From the NCBI RefSeq assembly GCF_037975245.1, contig NC_092579.1, forward strand, positions 14,556,678 through 14,620,677: 64,000 bases of DNA, given 5' to 3'. Made by a program: the position numbers and the translations under genes. This stretch comes from Apostichopus japonicus (lineage: Eukaryota > Echinodermata > Holothuroidea > Aspidochirotida > Stichopodidae). Below, piece by piece: positions 38,201 through 50,500 of the stretch. The notes under the pieces are model-generated. The model searched no databases. It was not told where the DNA came from and saw only the letters and a list, made by a program, of their open reading frames with translations. Within the stretch, counting starts at the first letter, position 1. Every line of letters begins with the position of its first letter.

Positions 38201-41200
38201 GTTTTGCCGTGTGCTGTCTCATCCTCTTGTGTATCTTGTATTGTCTTTTTGTGTCTAATCTCGTCTTGTCTGTTCTAGTATTGTTTTGCCGTGTGCTGTC
38301 TCATCTGCTTGTGTATCTTGTATTGTCTTTTCGCATCTAGTCTCGTCTTGTCTGTTCTAGTATTGTTTTGCCGTGTGCTGTCTCATCTGCTTGTGTATCT
38401 TGTATTGTCTTTTCGCATCTAGTCTCGTCTTGTCTGTTCTAGTATTGTTTTGCCGGGTGCTGTCTCATCTACTTGTATTTTGTTTTGTTCCTGACGTGTT
38501 ATGTTGTCGTATCTTGCTTTGTTTTGTATTGTTCTTGTTCTTGTTGTGTTTTGTCTCATCTCGACTTATCTTTTACATATGTTGTTAGGTTAAAGACTTA
38601 TATTTATTACAGTTTATCGACCGGATACTTTTACTAAGACAAAAACACCAGATGAGAAAGTGTGTTTGTTCTTCCATCCTCTTTATACTACGTTCGTTTC
38701 TGTTCGTTAAACGGACGTAAGCTATCAAACGTGCTTGGACGGCAATATTCCCATTTCCCACATTTTCGCACATTCTGCTTATGGTATGTTTTTCTAAATA
38801 CCTTAACCAGTTTCCTTAATCTACTAAAATCAGATCAACACACGTCACTGATCAAGAACGTGACATTCTCCCACCTGGAATTAGTGCTTCAAATCTCAAT
38901 GGGAGTTTAAGGTAGGTTAAACATGTAAGCTCATGCGGAAACGATTAACATTTACCTGCTGACATATAAGTTGTTGTTTTGCTGTGTTTTTTCTATGATA
39001 ATATGGCCTGGTATAGACACGAGAATCTCACCACACTTTTATTCAAAACGTAAAAGCAATTAAAAAAGCGATCAAATTCACTTCATTTATGAGTCGTATT
39101 TACGTCACATTGTTGTCTGATTTACAACGTCAGGCCCTCTTACTTCCACACATTGAATTACATTACAAGAACATTGGAGGCAGAATCTTAGCTGCTTAAA
39201 GGATATGCCGAAGTATGCCGAAGTATTTCGAAGTATGCCGAAATATGCCGAAGTATTTCATACGTTATATATACGTATTCACTTTGTTTCCAAACTGTCA
39301 AACTCGACTGTGCCAAATACCTAGTATGGGTTACTGACCACTATGGGTATATAATATGTGAAGTCTCTATGGATCCTTTTACAAGTATGTTCAAATATAA
39401 TTTTACATCTCAAGCCATCCGAATGATCTATGACTCTTTCCTTAAAACATTTGCACAGGTTGCAGGTGTTCACAAGATTCTAGCAACGGCCATTTTTCTT
39501 CATTAAGTTCGTTATACTCGGGTGTACGTCTCTTGCGGCCTGTTTGATGTTCATCTGTTTGATGTTTACTAACATGTATACATATTAGAACGCGGGCCAT
39601 AAATATACTCGGACGGCTAAACAAGTGGTCACCTGGGATAACATTATTCAAACTCTCTTCCTCAGCCTTCATTACCTGCTTTATGTGAGGCTACGTAGTA
39701 ATATTTGACTTAATATGCTTGATGAAGCATAAAAGTATGAATGATTAAAACTTCTCTTTCTTTAAATTACCGTTCATCATTTTTTTCTTATGAATAATTG
39801 AGCAGTTTGGAACTTTTGGTACAACCAGCTAATGTTATGATGCCATTCACCTATATTACTTGAGACTGTTTATCTTGAAGGCTTGCAAAAGCTACACATT
39901 GTCACAATCGAATGATATATCTCTGAGTAGATGTTAAGAATCGTCTCAACCAATCGCATGAACGTCTTTGTGTGATCTGTAAATTCTATAAGACTAATTG
40001 CACTTAAGAGCAACTGTCCTTGTTATTACTTTAGAGTAATTATTTGTAATTTTAAAGGGATATAGAATCAAAATTATTAACAAACCGCAGGGACACAGCA
40101 TACAAACCGACCTTCATTGCATACAATTAACTGACATATATAGCTACATACAGTATCCTTCCTCTCCTTTTTGCCAATGTTTGTTTTATTTGGAAACCTG
40201 TTTTAAGATAAATTTTGGTTTATTCGCAGCTGCACAAACTTCATCAATCAACTGGGATTTCAGTAAAATGACAGATTTAATGTTTGTTGAGTATTGTTGT
40301 TTACACTAAACTTACTGGTCATCCATATCAAAACACGAGGCTGCAGAGTTTCCAACAAGAAAATCCAAAAGTCGAAAGAAATTGCGATAGATGATATAAC
40401 ACCATGATTGTTTGAATATACAATAGATCTCTGAATCTGTGCCAAGACCAGATAAACTTAACCTCGTATTGAAACATATATGTGTGCTGTAATGTGTGTT
40501 AGGCGATACCAGGGGTTCCAAAACCCAGGTCGGTTCCCGCGGGTAACTATATCACCGAGTCTTTTTTAACATTTTCCTTAGGTATGTTATACACATGTGA
40601 AAAAATTATATTGTTATTCCATATTCCCCGGTGCCCTTGTGTTCCCATCTCAACCCGGTCTCCTCCTATACTCCCCCCCCCCCCTCTCATCAGGCGTGGG
40701 CTTTATCATCCTGCATCCAAACAACCGTGCACTACCCACTTTCAACCTCTGTTCCCTTACATGTAACGGTATGATCATGACGGTGTTACTTCAAGTGAAG
40801 TAACACCGTATGATAATGACGGTGTAAATTCACGTGAAGTAACACCGTATGATCACCGATGACGGTGTTACTTCACGTGAAGTAACACCAGTTCCTTCGT
40901 AATGGAATAGATACTGCGCAATACCCTGGTTAAAGTTTCATGAGCAATTTATATATTTTTTGTTTATTGTATCTCGAAAGAACAATACTTATACTTAGTG
41001 GATGTATATCAGTATACTTTTCGTGTAAATGCATGTAGGTGGATTTGAACCGGATCTGTTGTGTTCCGGTTCTGTTTTAATATATTTTTAACGATCGAGT
41101 GAAATTCAGAACTTCAGCAAAAACCCCTGTTTAGTGGTGTAGTAACTCACACTCCTAACGTAGAGGCCATGTGGGAGATTAAACGGCATTCTACATCCGT

Positions 41201-44200
41201 GAGAGGATCCGGTAACCTGTAAAAACGAAAACAAGATAAATTGTTCAGACGATGGTTCAACAATTGTTTTTTGTTTGAAAGAAATAATAAATAAATAATA
41301 CAGTGTCATCAAGATTTCATAATGTAAATATGTTCATGAACATATTGGTACATGAGCCGGAAGGTCAATACTATTGACCCAAAAGTTTATTAGCATGCTC
41401 AAAATTGTTGGAAGCTTTCAAATGTATTTTCCTAAGGGCAACAGTGATTATTACCGTTATGTGTTATATCTAGACATAAAGAGGTGATTTCAATTAGATA
41501 TTTTAATGTCTCAGTGAGGCAAAGTGCTTAGAGAGTGGCAGTTTAAGACATTGAAGACTCGCGCACAAAGAAACGTCTAATGCCGGTAATCTGACCTAGT
41601 CTCTAATGAGGTGTAACAAAAGTGTTAAACACCACCATCGATCCCAGAAAATGCACAAACAGCTTGCTACCGTCGGTAATTAGACACTAGTGTACAGTAG
41701 GCTATACATGAAGCTACGGTCAATACACACAGCACAGTGTACATAGCAGCGATTTGACATCTCAGATCTAGATAAAAGACAACAAGGTATCACGTTTAAT
41801 TTCTGTCTGCATTTTGTAGCGACAAGAAAAACACTTCACTTGCAAGCTACGGAAAGTTAACTTTTTTTTCAGAGGGCGGCACGGGGTTTGGGGCGAGTCT
41901 TCAATGCCTTTAAGCGCGTGCTGAAATCTGAGATTGGGTGACCATTATTTGACTTTTGTAGCATATTTTGGGGTAATACTAATGACCCTTGATATTGCTC
42001 CTGAAATACGCTATAGAAAGTCGACCATATGTCAAGTTATAACTTGAAATAAAATAAAAAAACTGCTGACGTCGTATAGTGTATTGATCGCTTTCATCCA
42101 ATTGATGTTTTTAATATCACTTCCGCCTTATAGCAAGTATCTTTCCAGATAACAACCCAATCTTTCCAGTACAAGCGCGCGGCTAGTAACCTTGAAATCA
42201 GTCGTTTATATTTTAGACCATAATCGAGCGGTTTGCACATGTGAGTGTGCTAGGGGCTAAATCCATTGTTGCGTGTAAAGTAGCCTACAATAAAATATAC
42301 TCCACGCACTTATATAGATTAACTGAGAACATTCATCACATGTAACCTCTTGCTTTCCTCTTTTTTTCTGGGGCAAAATTGTCTTTACTTGAAATGGCTC
42401 TTCGATCAGTAATAATATCGTGAATTGTAATTAACTGCTTTATAGCAGCTTTATATAACGTTAATACCCTTTTGGATAAAACAAATCTAATGTGATTTAC
42501 ATTTTTTTTTCCAACAAAAAGAATGATAATTAAGAGTTGTCATTTCTCAGCTTGTCAAGAAAGACAACGCTCTTGTGGAAAGCGAAACGTTGAACGAGAT
42601 GGAGCCTCTGTTTGCTAATCGAACAGAGAAAAACAAAGGATTTATTGCTGTGTATTATTATCTTCAAATGGGGGGGGGGGTGTTAAAATTAAAAGGAACA
42701 TAATCTGTTCGGAAGGTAAAGTACAAAATAACACAGAGAAAAGTGTTGTCGGATGGTTTAATCATGAATGACTAAACACGTTTGTCTATGCATGTGTCCT
42801 TATATATTATATAAAGAAAAGGGTCACAACAAGCGCGGGGTTACACGTCAATGTGATTTACCATCAAGCGTAATGTATACCTAACGTTTGGCGTTCCATG
42901 GTTATTCATAACATATCTAAAGGAGGATGTCTCAGCAGGGTTGTATAGCTAGGGCAATTTTTATGGCGGGCTCTAAATTAGAATTTGGAGAGCGCAGCGT
43001 GCATCGGCGATGGTCCGGCGAGGGCAAGAGGGGCAGCCCCCACAGAAGCTCCTACGCTTTAGATATTTGCAGAGCACAAAAAACTGGTATATCACCACCC
43101 CCACCAACCCCCACCAAATGTGGTCAAGACTCCATGGGTATTTGGACACCCATTAAAACAAACCTGTCAAGGGAACTTTTAATGAATTTGCAAGGTAAAC
43201 TGACATTATCTGCATTATCGGGCTGGTTCTGTTTAGCATAAGACGGGACTGGTCTAAAGGCTACACTGTATATTGTTATGGGTGTATAGCCTATGTTATA
43301 TGATTGCCATGTCAAAATGTACGTAGTGTGGCTGTGATTGTGCCAATACTATCAGGCATATGTCTTCACCCCTACTGGTGGGATATACCAATATTTCATT
43401 CCACCCTTCTGTACAGGAAAACTGCTTTAGGGCAATACCATGACTGATTGAGAGGGTGAATTTTTGATTGGATTTTGTTTTTACGGAACCGAAATAGCTA
43501 ACTTTAAACGCCTAACTAACAATATCGTTTGTGCTTATAGCAATGTGTGTGACTGTTATTTTCTCAACTTCAAATTAGGAATGTGATAATTTATTCTGGC
43601 GAAAATTGTCCCGGGTATAGCACAGGCTATTTTGGCTTCCAGTCCCGGGCGCAAATTTCGAGTGCCGGGACCGCCAACCGTGGCTACAACTCCGCTTCTC
43701 AGTAATGTAGACGCAATATTTCACAGTGCATGCAACAAAGTAAAAGTGACAGTTTTAGTAAAGTTTCTCAACATAAGGACTCTGGTGTGCAATATTAACA
43801 TTTAAATATATATTGGAATGATACTCTTTTAAGGCTTAATCGACGATGACTTCGGTTTCACAGTTCAGGGCTAAATGTTAATGATAATCTATTGTTTTAT
43901 GAACCCTAATAATTCTATCCAAAAATATGTTCCTAACTGACGTACATGAAACAGAGCACCCGTGCATGGATAACATTCACCGCCATTTGTTCGTGTCAAA
44001 TTTGTCACGCATCATTGCAAAACAATTTATTTGTAAGGAGCGCCGTATATTTCAAATACACCTGACATAAGATGAACATGTCCAAACCTGATATGGGTGT
44101 ATCATCTAAGTCGATAAGAAAATGTCACAGAAAATAGAACTAAGTCAAAATCGATATGAGTATGAGGTATATCAAAAATAGGATGTTTGTCTAATAAGCT

Positions 44201-47200
44201 TTGCGTCGCTTCTGCGGAAATGACCAGAATGTGTGCTATAGAAGAAGAATTGAGTTACATTATAGTTCATATGCCACTGATGCTTGAAGGGGGGGGGGGG
44301 GGTGGTACTTGGTTAACGTTCTTCCTTTTATTTGAGTGTTTTCAATGACGAGTCATTTACAAGGATAGTCCAAGGAAATGGTATTTCGGTAAAATGAAAG
44401 AAGAACATATTCTAAAAAGCCTGACAACATTTGCATTGATTTTATATGCATCGTCTCGGGGGGGGGGGGGTAGGTACCGCGGGTATTGTTAATTTCACAT
44501 CACCTAAAGAAAAAGTTGGGAGCCCCCTATATCCAATCCAATGTCTACACAATAATGAGTGAATATAGAGCGGGAAAAAACTACATTTGACTATCAGTGC
44601 TTAACTATGACATCACACCTGTTTGCTTCAAGTTCAGTTAAGGTACGGTCTGTGTCAATTTCAATACCCTCGGAGACACAATGTATTACAATGTATGCAA
44701 GTTTCACCAGGATGCATTTGTTCTTCTTTCATATAGGCCCAATTAAATTAATTTTCCTCTGGACTAGATTTTGAAGGATTTCGTTATCTGTTTTACTGAA
44801 TGTGAATATTTTGAAAATTTAGCCATAAAGAAATACCTTCACAAGATGAAGCTTAGGTGTCAGTTGCAAACTGTACCAAATTTGAAAGGTTATTTGCAAA
44901 AGTAACTTCATATCCAAATATTAAGGTTAGGGTTACGGGGCATACTAATAAGTTATCAATGTAGGCCTATATAGTAAAAGGTCTAAAAGTGGAGACTAAT
45001 CGCCTTCACCCCCACCCGCCAGACTTTTTCATCTCGTTTACATTCATTTTTATTCAGTACTTTACGTGAAGTTTCATCATTTGTTAAATGCATTTTCATT
45101 TGCAATATGAGTGCCTAACAACTGTCGATCATAACATGGCACAGGGAAGATTATTGGAGCCTGGAACAGATGTAAACATCGCACTACATGTGAGTGAGGA
45201 ACAGAAGGGGAAGTTTCTAAGAGAGAGAAGTGGCAGCTAGCTCGAAGTTTAATGATGGGATCGCGTGTATCCGAAACAGGTATATATGCAGTAATTAACC
45301 GAAAGCGTGTATACGAAATAGTTAGGCCTATGCATTAATTAACCGAACTATGCATTTATAACGTAACAGTGTTTAGGAGATCGTCAACGTTGACCAGTAT
45401 TAGCCACGAATATGCTAGATTATTAAATATTTTAAGATTATTTATTTAAGAAGCATTTTGAATTGTACATTTTCAAAGTATTTTCCCTCGGCGAGACATT
45501 TCATTCTTTAGTTGTTAACGTTCCTCAGTTGTTTAAGAACATTTTTTTAGCAATTTAATTCAGCATTCCGTTTTTTAATGTAACGGAAGGTAAGACTAAA
45601 CGGATAGTTGATGCAAACCTGTTATTAAAAGTGAACGATGGAGGGAGGCGGTATATATTTAATACATAAAAGCTATAGAAACGAATACATCACCCATTGT
45701 CATTGCTTCCAGATGAAACAAACAGCAGACCCAGATCCTTGTATACTATCGCATCCGGGACAGTGATGATGACGTAATGCCACCACACGTCGCGATCCGA
45801 GTACTCAGCTGTAAGACGAGTAATACAAAGGTCATTATAAGGTCATTGAAGTCGTGATGTAATCTTATATGACGTCACTTTACGGTATATCTTCCTTCTG
45901 TTTCTTTCTTTCTACATGTATGTATGTATGCATGTATATTAGATCCTCCTGTAAGCAGGAACTCGCGAAGAAGCCTAATTGGCTTATTGGCTTGTTGTTT
46001 CGTTTCATATTTGAATACTGAATACGCAACTCTCTCCACCTCTCTCTCACACACTCTATCTCTCTCATGACTCTAATCTGCTTGAAAGAGGGGGTACCAC
46101 ATTCGCATAGTTAGGGGAACGATTGACTAAGCGCAGTGGCGTAGGAAAGTACTTTTGAGTGGGGGGGGGGGCTGAAGATTGATGGCCGGCCTGGGGGAGG
46201 GGTCTAAGGGGAGGGGGTGTCCCCCTCCCCTTTGGAATTTTTTGCATTTCCAGGTGGCCTCAGATGCAATTTGGTGCAATATTGCACACTTCAACACCCA
46301 CTCCATTTTGTAAACTTAATTTTGTATTTTCACCTGGCCTTAGATGCAAATTAGTGCTCCAAATGAGATTTTTTTTCTCATTAGGAAATGAAAAAGGGGT
46401 TTTCTGACTTGCGAAGTGGGGGGGGCGGAATGATACTTCCGCCCCTCCACATTTTTCACTGGGGGCTGGCGCCCCCCAGCCCCCCCGGTTCCTACGCCCT
46501 TGACTAAGCGAGTCAGAGACCTAAAAGAGATATGTCAAATCGACAAAAGAGTGTGTCGACACAACAGAAGGAAATAGAAGCTCCCCTCGTGGTTCCTCGC
46601 AACCCCCGCCATCCACCTTTACACAAAATCATCGAAAAACATTTTCTATCTTACAGTTTTGAACTTGTTAGTGTTCAAGGATAATTTCAAGTGCCACCCC
46701 CCCCCCTCCACCCCACTGCCATTTACTGACAACCCCCGAATTTAAAGTCGTTACTTGTGAAGAAGGCTAAGAATCAACAGAACAAAGAAAGTAGAGGGTG
46801 CTTCAGGTCACGTGACAAAAGGTGTGTCACATGCTTCCTGACACTAAAACCATATACACAACGCTCCAGTACTGGCCAAAAGTTTAATGTAAGAGGGAAC
46901 GCTACAAGTACCACCGCAGGGGTTATTTATGTTATAAATTGTATAGACTACAAAAAACAGTATGTCGGAGAAACTGGATTAGAACTTATAGAATTAGACA
47001 GAGAGATCATCAATTTAAGAAGGGTCAGCCTCATATTGGTAAACCTCTTTAATAAGCGTAAACACTTTCAGCCTGTAATCATTGAAGGGATCAACAAAAG
47101 ATTTCGGGAAGAAGTGGAGCTTAAGTGCACTTAAAGGTATTAAAATACGAGACGTAAGCCAAGTTAATGGGGACTACTGCGCATGAGTAAAGAGAAGTTC

Positions 47201-47402
47201 AAAATACAGCGTGGCTGCTGCATGTTTTAATTAATTTATAATACGTGATCAAGGAAGTTAATTGTATCCTTCCAAAACGTCGTGCAATATTTTAAGAAGC
47301 AATATTTTACCTTTTACCAATTTTACATGTCTGTTGTTGCCATGAAGATTTGGCACGATCTAACTGTACTATTTCTTTATAATAAAGTATTTTAGATCGT
47401 TT

Positions 47403-47444
<42 letters not shown>

Positions 47445-47534
47445 CATATATATATATATATAATATATATATATATACATATATATATCAAAACGATCTA
47501 AAATACTTTATTATAAAGAAATAGTAGTATAGTA

Positions 47535-47582
<48 letters not shown>

Positions 47583-50500
47583 GCATGCATGCTGACAACT
47601 CCAGCTGCTGTAACCTTGGAATTAGTTAAGCTATTTCAACCATCAATTTAATTCCATGAAAAGTTACGAACACATCATGACACCGAAATAAATATATGAA
47701 CAACACACTTCAAGCCCTTCTCTTGCTGTTCTGGAAAACTCATTTGCAAGAAAGTCTGGGCCTGCGATACTAAAACACTGTTTTCTAAACACTGCAACAG
47801 CTTTTTTCTTGAATTTTGCTATGATGCAGGTCATGTTCCTAGTATTATTCTTAACTTTTTCAGTCAAATGTCTGTTCATTTCAAACTAAAATATCGATAT
47901 CAATAGTCAGCCTTTTTCAAGCTTATAACTAAAAACCCTAGTTTCAGTTTCTCTTAATAACGTGGTTATGTGTTTTTTGTTTATTTTTTTATTTTGAAAT
48001 TGGGAGTACAATTTTTTCCATTAATCACGTTATCCTCCCATGAGGTCTTTATTTTTAGTAATTATTATTAACTTTAATTGCATCGATCTAGTTATGAAGG
48101 ATGCTTTGTATAATAGAAGGTTATATTCATTACATCTCCTGGGAACGATTAAAGCAATAATAAGAACAATTAAACCCATTATGACGTCATTCAAGCTTAA
48201 TAGAAAGTATTCTCTGACATAAATATGCCCTAATTAATTTGTCCTCGTACGATTAAGGCTAATTGTTCAGTCTGTCTAAAATACATTTTCAATCATTAAC
48301 AGAACAATTCGATTTGTTTTTCGCGGCATGTTGTATTGGTTTCGGTGCAGTTGTTCGATAGGCCATTTGTGGAAACCCAAAATAGTATATAAAACCATTT
48401 TGAAGATTGTTTTAATTTTGATCAATTTTAATCTTATTTTCAAAAACATCAATACCGTATAGATTTTTGTCGAAGTTATCGTTAATCAGTGTTAACAGGC
48501 CTCGTTTAAATCATAATAAAACTCGTGTAAATCAGAATAAAATTACCATTATGGTCATTATAGTTGAGATAAGAAGCTATTATTGTCGATCAATTTGTTT
48601 CATTCATCTGTGCATGTCGTGGTGAAAACCAACATGTAATATTTTCAAAAGACTGACTATTAATATTGTAAATCAGTTTTGGGATTAATATACAATTTAG
48701 TGCTCTGTCGACTGCACATCCATTTATTCAACAATGAATTGATACCGTAGCGTTTCACTCTGTACAAATTGCGAGGATTGTTGAAAGCGATATATCGGTA
48801 GTTTATTTTGTATAGCTTGTTTTTCCTGTGTTTACCATAATACAAGAGCTCGTTTCTTTTCATACATTTTGTGTCTGTTAACAACCTGTGAACCGAAAGT
48901 GTTATTTATCAAAACAGGTACTTGTACTTGTCAAAGTAAACACGTGATTACGCCATCTCTTTATCTACTGACAGGTGTTATTAAAATGGCGAATATTTGA
49001 CGGTCTTGGCAAGAGGGGTGATAAAACAACAGCAATACATGTAAATATATATGCAGACGACGGTGGGGGGGGGGGGAGGTGGGCTGGCTGCTGGGTATCA
49101 CAACCATATCTCAGTGTCGTCTTCTCCGTGTACCTTGCATCACCTTCACATGCACATTTCATTTAGCATTTCGTTGTTCTACTATATACGGAGCTGCTAT
49201 TCTGAGCAGCAGCTCCCTGGATGAAAGTTCAAGAACCCATCTCTCTTACAATCTATAGAATAGACTCTCTCTGTCTTAACTGTCATTGGCAATCAACATT
49301 TATGAGATACTTAAGAACTCATTTGTTGCCCTTGCGTGTTTTGCCAGGAACCGTATGGACGATCACGGCCTCGGCAATCTACATGAAACAAAAGCATATT
49401 AAACATCTTTGATTGTTTGCCTAAGGTCTAAATGACATGTTTCTATATAATACGGTAGAACCTCGTGGTTTTACACGTCTCGTGTTTTTATTAAAGGGAA
49501 ACTCGTCGAACGGCGGCCAAGTTCAAGAAGAGTACTATGAGCTTAGCTTTATAATAAACAAAGAATATGCGAAATATATACATAGACAAATGTACTTATA
49601 AAAATACCCATTACCACCTTGTATGAAATACATTGTCCCTATAGCAGCAGCGAACATGACTGGATGCGAATGAAACAAATTATGATTCTATGATTTCTCT
49701 GTTTTCATGATTCCGACATGTGGATGATGTAAATACAGAGATGTTTTAATGAAGACATATAGCTCCCCTGCTATCCTATCACCTTATTTCTTTCCTATAG
49801 CCTATGGCCATTTGAGAGCGTTGTCTTCTCATGGAGAAACCAAACCCTTTCCTCAGTATTAGCTCTCCTTTAAATGGAATCTTCAATATTCTGAACCGTC
49901 ATAAGTAGACGGGCGTCGAGTGCTAGGTCGGACCCGGAGGGCGTGGGATAATTATGTCACCGGGCCTCCATTTTGCACCATGGATATATCCCATATTTTC
50001 CCCGCCGCCTCTATTTTAACCGGGCTTACAAATTGATCTAGGGTTCGGGGCTGTAGCCGCATGACCCCACCCTCCCCTATCTCGTCAGTCCTGGACACAT
50101 ATGATAACAGAAGTCAGGGACGTCTTGGTTATAATTACTCGCAGAATCACTGGTTCCTTGCTTTGACTCTGGCTCCACCCACCAGTCCCAACCATCCGTC
50201 TCCATCCATCCACCCCTCCCCTACCCCACCCACGCCGATCGTCGCTAGCCCACTCATGCCACTTAGGAAATTAATATGTGCAACTTTAAATCCATCACTC
50301 AAATGAATGATAGACTGTTTGCCAGCAAAATAGGTATCTGTTCAGTTTTTCAAATTTTAGTTTTTTTAGTATTATTATCATTATTCTTGGTTTACCTTCA
50401 CGTATCCTGTATATTCTATCTTATCAGGGTAAAATCTTGCATAAACTTCCTATATAACATCACCTTTTACACTTCCTTTAATTATTGTTATTTCTGTAAG

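Noticed and set aside
37990-38445. CRISPR-like array of regularly spaced repeats
   Set aside because: The whole 82-bp unit is repeated including the 'spacers', the host is eukaryotic, and no cas-like gene is present.
42927-43241. 104-codon plus-strand open frame
   Set aside because: GC-rich patch with GAGCGCAGCG and GGCAGCCCCC strings that resemble MITE sequence; no protein resemblance, and it lies in gene 3 intron 2 on the other strand.
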